Origin: Geosiphon pyriformis
Lineage: Eukaryota > Glomeromycota > Glomeromycetes > Archaeosporales > Geosiphonaceae
DNA length: 50,318 nt
Reading direction: 5' to 3'
Assembly: GCA_016748015.1 (NCBI GenBank)
Contig: JAAOMT010000281.1
Span: forward strand, 1 to 50,318
Within the stretch, counting starts at the first letter, position 1; every line of letters begins with the position of its first letter. Below, in pieces: positions 12,831-24,300 of this stretch. The notes below the pieces were generated by a model. It saw only the letters and a program-made list of their open reading frames with translations, was not told where the DNA came from and did not search any database. Both the position numbers and the translations under genes were made by a program.

Positions 12831-13112
12831 AAATCTTATCTGAAATTGGACTATTTGTAGTTCCATAATTCTGAATGAATCTATTAAAAAAGCCTAACAA
12901 AAAACATATAATATCTAATTACAAGATATTAATTAAAAACCTTTATATTGAAATGATAGGAAAAATAATTTTCCAATCAAAATACCATATATTCATTGAG
13001 AAATTAGCCTGTCATCAGGAATAAAATACGATGCCATAGCGTGCCAGGCATATCTTTAGTATGTAGCCAAAAAAATTTTAAACCATCAATGAACCATACG
13101 TATTGATAGGTA

Positions 13113-13189
13113 TAGCAGGCACCAAAAGTAACGCCCGATTTACGTGGGTAACAATATAAAAAATCGGGCGCTACTTTTGGTGCCTACTG
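13113..13189. mobile_element. 77-bp palindromic MITE with TA target duplication
   Basis: Two inverted arms of about 29 bp (core AGGCACCAAAAGTARCGCCC) with three mismatches enclose a short centre (GTGGGTAACAATAT). TA flanks both sides (13,111-13,112 and 13,190-13,191), as for Tc1/mariner/pogo-type elements. It has no coding capacity. It sits between two lipase copies and is not related in sequence to the TIRs of the pogo element at 22.3 kb. Confidence 0.8.
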
Positions 13190-13476
13190 TACATATATTA
13201 CAGAGCAACCTATTTGGTTGGGTTGGTTGAAAAATTCACTTCAAATCGAAAAATCTCAAACTCAATCTTTAGAATGGATTCAAGAAATATTTGCAATGAA
13301 TTTTGATATAATTTTCAAAAGAAATCTGGATTTTCGATCGAGTATTAATAATTTAAAAAAGTAATAGAACACGATAAATAATTACATGTGGTTTGGCAAC
13401 TTAATCTCGGACCCTTAAAGCATCCTAATTATGTGTGAATTTTTGGCTAGAAAAAAAACAAAGAATATAATTTTCG

Positions 13477-15024
13477 TTATGTAGGATAGAAATGTTGACA
13501 ATCTCCAAAAGTCGTGCCAAACCATGGACCGAAATGTGCAGCATTGCTTAATCTATTTTGTCCTGGATCTTTTCCTAGATTACAATCCTAAAAGTTAAAT
13601 TATATTTAAATTTTAGAATCTTACCCATTTTGCATGTGTAAAATAATATTTATCCTGAAAAGGTTTTATTGCAAATTCTTACCATATTCTCACCAAATTT
13701 TTTCTGAGCATTGGGGAAAAAGCCAGGACATTCATAGACTTTATACAAGCCATTCTTATCTTTTTCTCCAGTAATTGAACTACAATCACAATCTTCAATA
13801 CCCGGAATCCAATATTCAGTTTCGGTATGCCAATATTGTATCCCGTCATTAGATATTTTTGGGAATTGGGAGACATAATCATTTCCGTTGGTCACTCTAT
13901 AAATTTTTACACGATTTTTTCTTTTATAAATCATTTCAGCATTTTTACTATTACCAATACGCGGTTGACCGAACGTAATCACTTCAATTGTTAGGCTCGG
14001 CCATTGAAACATTTTAAAACCACCCGCCATTTCAAAAGTAGCCACCGAAAAGGCCATGAGTACAGCATATGCTTGAATAGTTAAGGCAAAAATTATTTTA
14101 TTAGTTGAGAGATATTTAAAATTAACTCGAAATATTTGAAATTTGAATATTATAATTTTTTACCTCCTCCAGTTCCATGCCCAGTAAAAATTAATCTAGC
14201 TTTTTGGCCAGATATTTTTTCACCTAAAGCCATTATTTCCTTGAAGATAGGTATACGATTTTCATCAACAAGAAATTTACTATCTACCGGTCCTCCAGTT
14301 ATAGTTTCCTTTTTATTGAGAAAGTTTTTACGTTTTTCCCACTGAGACCTCGTCATCTCTGAGCCTATAAAGAAAATTTTCAGAATAAATAGAAAATTAA
14401 ATTGTTGAATCCGAAATTGAAACTAACTTTAAAAATACCTCAAAACACATTCCTCTAAAATACGCAATAATAGTCGCTTTTTTTTCATCCAAGAACACTT
14501 CATATGAAATTGAGTGAGAAAATATAAAAAAGCCAGTAGGGTTGGAAATTTTCTTTTCAAAATTGAAGTTTCATTCACAATAATCTATACTCACCATTTG
14601 AACCATTTCGCGGAAAACAATAAGGAATATTTGCTACTCGAGCCATTTCTGCGAAGAAATCAATTAAAGTTACATCAGTGACTAGTATTTTCGAGGGAGC
14701 TGAGTTTTTTAATTTATCAAACCCCCGAGTTGTTCGTTTTAATAGATTTGCTTTATTCCAATATAGGGTAGAATTTAAGGATGAAATACGTATTTTTATA
14801 GGTGAATTATAAGAACTATCTAATGGTAGCTTTGGTATTGAAGTAAAGTTGTAGGAATTTGAAGATTGGGAATAAGAATTTTTCAAAAAATAAACTAAAC
14901 TACGGGAGAACCATATTATTGTGATAATTAAACATGATCTAGGAAACTTTTCATTCAAAAGTTTTTTATAATTTCGAGACAACATTCTTTCAAAAAAATA
15001 ACCAGGATAAAAAATTATTTTCAA
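13477..15024 (-). CDS. Class-3 lipase-like protein, near-intact, Ser-less (copy L2)
   Basis: Five exons can be joined in phase: 15,024-14,595, 14,497-14,453, 14,364-14,164, 14,071-13,683 and 13,587-13,477, giving about 391 residues (378 if the Met at 14,985 is used, which puts the hydrophobic stretch SCLIITIIWFSRSLVYFL nearer the N-terminus as a signal or anchor). Visible blocks: AYFRG (oxyanion block), IFTGHGTGG (elbow, Gly for Ser, codons 14,176-14,174), AYAVLMAF, VITFGQPRIGN, YRVTNGNDYVSQFP (triad Asp), VYECPGF, and AAHFGPWFGTTFGDC (presumed triad His). One fault: the donor after AYFRG reads G|GAATGT instead of G|GTATGT (14,452-14,451). A weak GT 7 nt further in (GTTTTG) would also keep the frame and add two residues. 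So it may be alive with a shifted splice site or newly dead. Confidence 0.8.
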
Positions 15025-17190
15025 AAAGCTTTCATAAATTTATGATCTTCAGGGGAAAATTATTTTGTGGTTTCAATATAACCTGGCGAGAGATATCTAA
15101 TGCCTGAAACATATGCATCAAATATTTATTTCATTGAAACAAATAAAAATATGTCAACAATTTCGAGCCTTTATACATGTATATAATAGAGAAATATTTG
15201 AATAAGAATCCTTAACAAATTAGGGGAAATGAATTTATTAGACTTTCAAATAAGCAAATAAACGATTAGTACTATGAAATTGACCTTTGAAAGTTTGTGG
15301 CATATTGTATTGGTGAATAATAAGGTAAATTTATTTTTATGACTTCAATTATAATTGATCAAAATAGATTTTTAAACTATGCACATTATATAAAGAACTT
15401 AAAAAAAAAAAGGGTTTGTCATTGGGAAAAATGGCAAAAATTAAAATAATGATGGTAAAAGAAAGAAAACGTTTTATCTATACAATTTAAAATTAGGGAA
15501 AATTTGAATTTCATATTTTAAAACTTTACAAAATATTTATTTGTGACCTTTTTTTGTTTTCAATTATCAAAAATAGAATCTCAAAAAATATTTGAAAATA
15601 GCATTTCATAAAATCTTTTTAAAAAAATCACAATTATCGAACTTAATCCAATATTCTACCATAATTTTTTATTCTTGATCAAGAAATTTTATATCATTAA
15701 TATTTTTGCACAACATGTAAATGATTATTTTTTTTGGAAATTCTTAAAATATTGAATAGTCAAAATAATATAAGATTCATTTATTTTTAATTATCCCACC
15801 CTGAATGAAATTCTATTATCACAAATAAAGTAGTTTTCGATAAATGAATTTCTATATACAGTATATCTTTAAATAAAATTAATAAATTAATAAAATATGC
15901 CAAAAAACATAACACATTTCCCCGTTCTATTTACATTACTAATTTTTTTTTAAAAATATAATAAACTCTTAATTTATATTTTATATTGCTCCTTTCCAAT
16001 ATAATAACCTATAAAGTATTGATAAAACAGCAAAAAAAAAATTTCCGATTCAAAACCTTTCATGAATTTATATAAATCATATAATTTTATAACGAATACA
16101 TTCTCTTCCTTTCTGATTCTAATTAATAATTTACTATAAGGCAGTGTACAATTAATATCATATTTTTAACACTGTTCCAATTCGAAGATATAATATATGA
16201 ATTTGTTGTTTAATTTCCACTGTACCGTTGACTTGAATAGCAAATAGGAAAGCCCCAAAAGATAATATTTCTATCATTTTGATAAGTTAGAAAATTAGGA
16301 CCAAAATCTTTTGTCATATACTAAATATCTTGATATTTGACAAACACTCCCAATGAATCCATTCATATTTAATTTACTCTACCACTAAGATTATTATTAG
16401 GTAAAATATAGATTGAATTCTTAATTATTTTATCAACTTTCTTATTGCCGCTTGTAAAGTCTTTATAACGTTTTTTAAAATATATGAATCGGCATGCACT
16501 ATACTTATTCCATCTATCTCGACACCAATAACACTCATTGAAATCATGATCATATGAACGAGTCGTTCTTTTAATTTCTTGTAAATAAAATTGAATAGGC
16601 TATTATTCGAATAGAATTTTTTAACAAGAGCAAGGTTTTTTTAAAAAGTAAATTTTTTAAAATGGGGAGTTAGTATTCATCTTATTTCTCTGTGTTTCTT
16701 AACAAATCAATTTATTAATCAAAATATGATTCGCTATAAATTATAGTACAAAAAGATGCCAATCAAAGTTTACCTAAAAACGAGTAGTTTAATTTCTTTA
16801 TTAGAACCAATATTAGTCAATTATTTTTTTGCCTTTTTTTAACATTTTGAAAAAAGAGCATAATCATAAATTTACTTAATAAGACTCGAAATGAAATTAA
16901 TATAGGAATCAGAGACATTTAAAAATTTAAACGGGTAATTCTATGTGTAAGAACAAATGATATAATTATTTTTTCGTTATTTTATTTTGCCTAATACTAA
17001 AGGAAAAAATTTTATTAACGATGGCTTTGAATTTCTTGTTTTATTTGCTCTCGGTTTTTCTTTAAACTAACTTTGGATGCTACAAAATCGATATTTAATT
17101 ATTCTATTAAGGTATTTATAAACCAATTAAGTTCTGCTGTTTATCCTTTTTCGAACTAATATCTTGTATTGATATATATACTTTAGTACT
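15025..17190. other. Gene-poor stretch downstream and upstream of lipase copies
   Basis: 14,930-15,330 (5' end of L2 and its flank) has a diverged relative at 26,460-27,010. Minus-strand pieces at 16,290-16,170 (MIEILSFGAFLFAIQVNG, which looks like a signal peptide) and 16,640-16,420 (about 65 open codons without an early Met) look coding-like but lead nowhere I can follow. The rest is AT-rich with nothing supported. Confidence 0.35.
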
Positions 17191-17199
17191 CGGATTGAG

Positions 17200-17430
17200 G
17201 AATGGTGCCTAGTTTACTATGGTGTCTTTAGCAAATGTAGTACGGAATATTGCAAATCGACCAATATCAATTAGAGTCGAAATAATCCTTGCAAATTTTT
17301 TATTACCAATATGTGGTTGACCATACGTGAATACATCAAAATAATGGCGTCCCGGTAATCTAATCACAAATCCCTATTGTGGCAAAAACTGTGTATGTTA
17401 CACAAAAAGTAATAGTTGATTATATTCTAA
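17200..17430 (-). pseudogene. Decayed class-3 lipase relic (L4)
   Basis: On the minus strand TYTVFATIG (elbow-following helix, compare AYAVLTAL in the intact copy) is followed, after a frame change, by RLPGRHYFDVFTYGQPHIGN and KKFARIISTLIDIGRF, then FRTTFAKDTIV and a stop. VFTYGQPHIGN is the family's TFGQPRIGN block with Arg changed to His, and AKD sits where the triad Asp is expected. The N-terminal half, including the elbow, is not recognisable, and the sequence runs into the AT island upstream. Confidence 0.7.
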
Positions 17431-19739
17431 GCAAATGTGTAAAATTTTTGATTAGCGAGTGGTTCAAATCTATTGAAAACCTTTTGAGCGAACTAAAACT
17501 TGAAATCTAAAATATTTTAGAATATCTTTTAGAATCTTTAGAAAATTATACTCTTTATATGAACTGTAAATTATTAAAAAAATTTAAAAAAGTTTTTAAA
17601 TTAATAAACAATAAAATAATATTCCAATAAGAAATGTAGTATATAAATTTAGAATAAAATATTTATTTGAATAGTATGTATTATTTATACATAATTTTTA
17701 ATATTATATTTTAAACCATATTTTATACTTATGTGATTCAATAAGTAAATTTTATAAGTTATATTCAATTTTATAAACAGATTGTATTTGATTAACAATA
17801 TTCTTACAAAAAACAAATTGAATAAGATAAAACAACATAAATAGTAATATGTTTTAAAGATTTATAAAATAAATACAAAAACATATTATCTATATTTTCT
17901 AAATAAAATTAATTTTAATTTTTAGAATACATTATATAAACTATAATAAATAAATAATTAAAGCTTTAAAAAGAAATTGTTTTTAAGAGATATTATAAAT
18001 ATTATTAAATTAAATATATTATAAATACAATATAAGTATAAATTATTTAACTGCAGTCAAAATAAAAAATTAATAATTCTTTATAATAAAATATAACATA
18101 CAAAAATACAAGATAAAATTACTTAAAAACTATATATTTTTGGTATTTAATTTATTAATAAATGTTTTAATAAAATTAAAAACATAAATTTGATTTAATA
18201 TAAAACCTTATAAACAAAAATTTACATATAAACAAAATGATTTTTAATTTGTAAAGAAATGCTAATAAGCTTGTATTAATTTAAATTTTAAGTTTGGTAG
18301 TACAAAAGCAAAATAAAAATAAAGTTAAAACAAACACAAAAATTAGTTTCAAGAAAGTAAACTTAAATTATTAAAATATGTGTGTATAATTATTAAATTA
18401 ATTTAAAAGCCTATAAATTTTAATATAGCAATAAATACTAATGATTGTTTTTAATATGTTTTTTTGATATTATAATTATCAAATCTTAAAAACAAATATT
18501 ATTAAAGCTAAATTGTTTTAAAAGTATGTATAAAATATTACAAAACTGTTAATAATAATAATATATATAATTTATATTTTATTACTAATCATAATTATTT
18601 AAAAAATTAAACCAACTTAAATATATATTTATTTATATAATCACAATATTTTGCATTTTTAATAAAAAAAATTTAATAAGTCGCTATTTAAAATTGTATT
18701 TGTATAATTTGAAACTCATATTTACAAAAATAATGAATTTTTAAAACATATTTCATATATAAAATTAATTAAAAATAAAAATTTAAAAATAGTATTATTA
18801 CTTCAAAATTTTTCTTAATAACAAATTATATATATTGTTAATTATACTTTTATTTTTCAATCAAAATGTTTGTTTAAAGAAAAATTATTTTTGTTTTAAT
18901 TTTATCAAGTTTTTTATTTTATATTTGAAATAAAACAGCAAAAACAAATTAATTATATTTTTTAATAAAAAATAATAATTGGTATTTATTAAAATAAAAA
19001 AATTTAAATAAAAATATTTAATATTGCTTATAATAATATTGGTAAACAAAAATAAAATTATTATTATTATTGTTATTTAATTTTATTTATCCTTGGTAAT
19101 TTGTAATTATTTATAATTTTTGCATATTTGTTAAACGAAATTTAAAAATATAATTTTTTAAAAACAGTAGCAAATTCCAAATAAACAAAAATATAATTAA
19201 TTTACATCAAATTTACTATAAATTCAAAAAATTACAAAATAAATTATAATATTTAAAAAAATAAATAAACAAAAATAAACTATTTAAAATATTTTAATTA
19301 AGAAAAAATAATGAAAAAAATTTAAATAAGTATGTTTGCTAATTTTAAGTTATATAAATACAAATATTAAAAATACATAAAGCATTATAAAATAAATACT
19401 ATAATTTTTGCATTAAAAATAACAATAATTATTAATGTTATATATTTTTAAATAAAAACATAACATAATTTGTAAAATATTAAATATAATTGTATATAGC
19501 AGTTATTTTCAAATGTTTTATTTAAATTGTTATTTATTAATAGAGATTATTTATTTTATTTTGATAAAAAAATATTGCTATTGTTATTATTATTGTTAAA
19601 ATGAAATTTTTTTTAATTAAAAGTAATAAGTACAGCTTTATTCATGTAATTACATTATTTTGTAAAATATTTTAATTTATTATATTATTATAAAAATAAA
19701 TAATTTAATAAATAAAATTAACCAATCAAACATAAGCAA
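17431..19739. other. Extreme AT island
   Basis: About 2.3 kb. Sampled 60-bp lines hold only 5-7 G or C (about 8-12%). No reading frames of note and no obvious tandem unit. It ends abruptly at about 19,740, where composition jumps to near-normal. Possibilities are an AT-rich isochore, a decayed repeat or a replication/centromere-like segment; sequence alone does not decide. Confidence 0.7.
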
Positions 19740-20219
19740 GGGATGATTTATCACCAATACACGTGACTAACCTTTTGCGATTGGTGGTGAGGATTCCGCG
19801 GTCATGGTAATATAATAAGGATGACAATACACTAACAAACCCAGGTGGTTAGCCGCATCTTGTAATTTGTATTATTGGGTGAGTTGGCTTTATGAAAGCG
19901 CCACATTTTTGTGGACATAACTAATAAACGTCCAGCGTGGCTACACGTTAACAAAAAAAAAGCTAACAAACCCAGGACGAACTTGGGAAAAAAAAGTAGG
20001 AATGAGGTGTGGGTCGATACCCCCACTTTGCCCTAATCACCTGCGCACCCCCTGCCTATAGTAGGGGGGATTTTTGGGTGCTATCCAGCACTTGAATGTC
20101 TTCCTTCCGGCAGGGAAGAAAGCGTACATCCAAATCCAAAGCTTCCTCGTGCAAAACAGTTCCTCTCTAACGAAAAATTGATCGATTAATGAGCTGACTA
20201 AAAGAAGCAGAAAATAAAA
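19740..20219. other. GC-richer module with several hairpins, identity unknown
   Basis: The segment begins sharply after the AT island. CTAACAAACCCAGG occurs twice (19,832-19,845 and 19,963-19,976). A T-arm-like hairpin GTGGG-TCGATAC-CCCAC is near 20,009-20,026. CCCCCT/AGGGGG (20,048-20,068, 9-nt loop), GTGCT-ATCC-AGCAC (20,078-20,091) and CTTCC/GGAAG (20,100-20,118) follow closely. No convincing protein is encoded. It could be a SINE-like or other structured RNA repeat. The TCGATA loop resembles a Pol III box B, but I could not complete a tRNA fold. Confidence 0.5.
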
Positions 20220-21400
20220 ATGGGGAAATCGGCGAAATCATTCCTGGATGCTTTATCTCGATCGGATGTTATTAGTATCCATATACTTGCTAAAGAGAGA
20301 GGGGCTCGTGGATAAGCTGGGTTGTGTACACTATTAGAAAAATAATCAAAAACCAATTAGGTAAATTAAATTTGTTAAATTTGTGGATTTTATATTATTT
20401 CAAACAGGATATATTTACTAATAATTCAGATAAAAAGCGGATTCAAGATTATCTTATTGATATAAGATGTGTTGAAGATGCGTAAATATTTTTTAGTTTG
20501 TTTTTCTATGATTTTATTTTTAATAAAGCCTACTTAAAAAAATTTTCAAATAGAAACGCCTGGATTAATTGTTTTAATGGGAAAATGTGAATCAGAACGA
20601 ACAATCGATATGTTTATTTTAGGTTCATGTGCTAAAACTCCTGGAACACTGTTTTTATATTAAGTCTTAATTTTATATTAAATTATGTATTTTTTTAGTG
20701 GTGAGAATCATTCGGATCCTCAAACAGGTCGTATAGGAAAGTCATGTGACTACTTATATCGGGTAGGTTAGATTGAGTTATGTAAACTGGCATTCATAAC
20801 CTAATTTTAATTGGAAATTTTATATAGAAATCATGTTATGAAATCGGGTTTGGAGAAAATACTGGTCCTAAACATAAAGACCATTATGAGAAAGCTGAAA
20901 CGGATTTTATTGATTTAATGAAGGTTGCAAAATCTCTGCACATCCAATTCAAGATGCTTCTAATTGAGAAAAGCATTGAAAATCCTTTACCTAAAAGTAT
21001 TCAAGAGTCATTGGCATTCATTATGATACATTATTGGCATGAAAATCAGATTTTATCTTCTGTTACGAGTGAACGGTGACCTCTATTGTATTTATGAATG
21101 GGCATCGGAAGATCTTCCCGCCAAGGATGCCGATGTTGAAGTGATCCTTCTCTGTAAAAGATTTTTAATTCACAGAGTAATGTATTTATAAATTTTTATT
21201 TGATCTGTTTCACAAAGTTTTAATATTTATGAAGGATTTAACTGTATCATTTAGACAATGTTGGACGAATTTCAAATGCTTTGTTAAAAAAAGCAAAGCT
21301 TTTTAGAGACGAAATGACGAAGTAGCATTCTCAATCAATGGTGCAACTGGAACATTTACGAACTCTTTCAAAAAAGCAAAGAGATCTGTGATGATTTTTT
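20220..21400 (+). pseudogene. Broken multi-exon gene of unknown function
   Basis: Not visible as a long frame, but consecutive exons can be read: MGKSAKSFLDALSRSD from 20,220; DIFTNNSDKKRIQDYLIDIR at about 20,409; ETPGLIVLMGKCESERTIDM to AKTPGT ending near 20,650; then GENHSDPQTGRIGKSCDYL (from 20,699) joined to a GTAGGT donor; then KSCYEIGFGENTGPKHKDHY and a helical region (HYEKAETDFIDLMKVAKSL, ESLAFIMIHYWHENQILSS). A one-base shift near 21,080 precedes GDLYCIYEWASEDLPAKDAD and VEVILLCKRFLIHR. A further exon NVGRISNALLKKAKLFRDEM runs into TAG and then stays open. I do not recognise the family. The composition is clearly coding and less AT-rich than its surroundings. Frameshift plus stop indicate a pseudogene. 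Confidence 0.6.
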
Positions 21401-21499
21401 AGAATAGAAATTAAGCGTCTTGTTTTTTATTGTATACCAATGAAGAATTCGATTTAATTTCATCTACGGAAATTTGTTACGACTTTTACTTCCTTTAAA

Positions 21500-21760
21500 T
21501 GACCAAGTTTGACAATCGAAGGCACGTTCTTGTGGTCAGGTCTTGTGACGATGGCAGGTCAGGTCTTATAGCGATGGCTTGCCTTTGTGTGGTTATAATA
21601 TGCTCTGGCGTTGTCAATAAAATGGCTTTATTGCAATCTCAAAGGAACATCTATGCTAGTGATCGTTGTGATTTTGGCTTTATGAGCCAACATTTTGGGG
21701 GCATGTAAAACCTTGTGCAGATTGATGTTGTCAATAAAATGGTTGCATTGTGATTTTAAG
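21500..21760 (+). repeat. GC-richer patch with short direct repeats
   Basis: GTTGTCAATAAAATGG occurs twice, about 115 bp apart, each followed by a related TT(A/G)CATTG-like arm, and GGTCAGGTCTT occurs twice near 21,537-21,569. The open frame of 69 codons across it lacks any recognisable domain. It may be a fragment of a repeat family. AT-rich sequence without genes follows to 22,320. Confidence 0.35.
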
Positions 21761-22439
21761 GTCCTGGTTTTTACGTATTATAAGAATATTGGGAAAAAAT
21801 ACCCAAAAAAACAAAATTTTAAACCAATCTTTATAATTTTCTAAATTCCAGTTAATTTTAAAGTAAGATTCTGAAAAATTGCATAATAAATTTTAATCAT
21901 TAAAATAATATGTGAAAATAAATATATTTTAACAAAATAAATTTAAATTTCAGATTGTTAATTACTTTTAATTTTGTTGACATAAAAAAACTTTAAGAAT
22001 ATATAAGTTTGTACTTATTAAAAATTTAATGACAAATTTCAAATTTTATATATGTTGTTATAAAGTAAAATATTACATTAATAAATAACAATAAAAAATA
22101 AATATTATATGATAAAAAATAAATTCAACCTAAAAAATTAAAATAAATTCTATATATAATTAGATATTTAATAAAACTAAAAATTTAAAATTTAATTATA
22201 ATATTATTTTCTCTAAAAAATTAAAATAATTTTATTTAAAAAATATTTGGACTTTTTATTTTAAAATTTAATATTTTTAGTTAATATATAAATAATAATA
22301 TAATAAAAGAAGTCCTAAAATTAAGTACAGTCAAACCTGAAATAATCCATACTCTTGGTGGATACAAATTGCTATGGGTTATTACAGGTTTAAGTATATA
22401 TAGTATACATATAATAAAAATAGATATAATATTATTAAA

Positions 22440-24095
22440 AAATAAGTTTATTTGCATATTCTTATAAGAATCTTTAAATAGCTCATGCAATATTTGTTTT
22501 TGTTCATCTTGTATTCTCTTATAAAGTATATGTTTAACATGAGCAAGCTTACTAATTGCATCATAAAATTTCTTGCTATTTTCAAGCTTCATAAACTGTT
22601 CAAAATTGGTAATAGCAGTTAGTACATCCTTAATATTCATTACTTTCTGTACTTCTTATTTTTCATCAGAGCTATTATGCTTTGTTTCACGATTTGTTAC
22701 AATATAATTTGCAATCTCATCATCATCCAGATGTTCCAAAGTAATTGTATCATTTTTCTCAGATAAATTTACCAACTCTTCAATTGATAAGTATGTACAA
22801 TTTGGCTGTATACAATTGAACTCTTTGTAGCAATCCTTAATCTTTTCTAATACTATCTCTTGATTATAATTAGCTATTATTTCAAAGTTTGTAGTTTTAT
22901 TCTGAAAGTTGTTATTTGTATTAATCAGAAGAATGCCAACTTTGTGCCAGCAATGAGCGATTGTTTCATTTGAAACATTCTCCCATGCCCTATAAATTAG
23001 ATGTATTGCTTGAAGTTGGTTGATTATATAAATATTATTGGCACCATCATCAAAAAAATCCAATACATGGCAAAAAAAATAGTGACAGTAATGTGCCTTA
23101 AAACAATTCCAGCATCCATAAGCTAAATATGTGCTGTCAAGTTAGGTGCAAACCATTTTACATGAATATTTGTAATAGATCTCATATCATAGTTGTGACC
23201 AGCAAAATTGTCTACTAACAATAATATGTTTCGGTTTTTTTTATGCAGCTAATAGTTCCAATCAACAAGCCACTGTCGAAAATATCACCAGTCATCTAAG
23301 CATGAGTGTTTGAATAATACTGGAAACCAAGTTGCTCTCCTGTTTTTTTTTGGAAACAGCGTGGACGTTTAGCATAACCAATAATAAGTAATGGCAAACA
23401 CTTAGTTCTATTAGTATTAGTTGTAAAGGCAAGTATTAGTCGCACTTTTGATTGTTTGGTGCCATAACATGGTATTGTAGCAAGACCTCGATTTGGTAAT
23501 ATGGCATAAAATAGTGTAGTTTCATCCATGTTGAAAAAATTGCGTAACCTCTAATCAGCAAGAAGTGTTATTACATGCACTCACTCATTTTCAATATGTT
23601 CAACATTGACTGATAATGCATCACCATGAAAGCAAAGTGAACACAATCCAACACAGTCTTTAAAGCTCTCAAGTCAGCTATTAGATAGTTTTTGGTGCTT
23701 ATTTTCTGGAATATCCAATTGATCATAGAACTTTATACCAGCAGCTTGAACTACATTTCTAGTAAGTGTCATTCCACACGATTCTGCCTCTTGAACAAAA
23801 TAATAAGTGCTTTATCAAAGTCAGAATTACATATTGTGCATATACATTTGCTAGTCAAGTCATGCATTGTATTTGCTTGTGCACAAAGATTTGGTTCATC
23901 TTTGACCCAAGCTGAAACTAGAGGCTGTTTCATGTATGAAAAACCATTTTCCTTAAAGTGTCTTGCAGTTTTTGATTGGTTTTTATCATTTGCATGATAC
24001 CAATCAAGCATCATAAGCTTATTATGAAGTGTAGCATTCTCACGACTTTGCAGAACACAGGCTGAAGAGATAGCATGTTTTTTGCTATTAGACAT
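22440..24095 (-). pseudogene. Tigger/pogo transposase (CENP-B HTH plus DDE_1), disabled
   Basis: From the Met at 24,095 the N-terminus shows a helix-turn-helix block (NKLMMLDWYHANDKNQSKTA, KQPLVSAWVKDEPNL). A frame change near 23,790 leads to CGMTLTRNVVQAAGIKFYDQ and LESFKDCVGL. The catalytic domain gives FFNMDETTLFY (first Asp), ILLLVDNFAGHN (second Asp) and LMDAGI (third Asp), that is a DDD triad. The C-terminal part (23,063-22,281) is open apart from one stop near 22,656. Stops fall where the family has Trp, Tyr or Gln (SNS*LESFK, ENE*VHV, LAD*RL, THA*MTG, AHI*LMD), and there are at least three frame changes. The true stop codon near the left TIR is not evident. Confidence 0.88.
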
Positions 24096-24150
24096 GATAG
24101 AATCAAAAGACAAAGGAAAAGTATGATTAGGATGGGACTGATCCAAAAAT

Positions 24151-24300
24151 CTGACTTGATTACTCACACAATTGATAATAATTTAAAACTTGGAACAATT
24201 CGAAACTCTGATTTGATTACTCACACAATTGATGATAATTTAAAACTTGGGACAATTCAAAACTCCGACTTGATTACTTACACAATTAATGATCATTCTG
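24151..24300. repeat. 57-bp tandem repeat, 2.6 units, in the transposon's leader
   Basis: Units at 24,151, 24,208 and 24,265 (truncated) share TTGATTACTCACACAATTGA and ATTTAAAACTTGG. It lies between the right TIR and the transposase start. As 57 is a multiple of 3 the plus strand stays open across it (repeating DLITHTIDDNLKLGTI), but I treat that as a by-product. Confidence 0.8.

Noticed and set aside
16420-16640. Minus-strand frame of about 65 codons (NFIYKKLKERLVHMIMISMS ...)
   Set aside because: No early Met, no joining exons and no domain. An adjacent frame is equally open, as often happens by chance in this DNA.
20006-20030. tRNA-like T-arm (GTGGG-TCGATAC-CCCAC)
   Set aside because: Loop lacks the first T of TTCRA, and I could not find matching acceptor, D and anticodon arms, so no tRNA gene is called.
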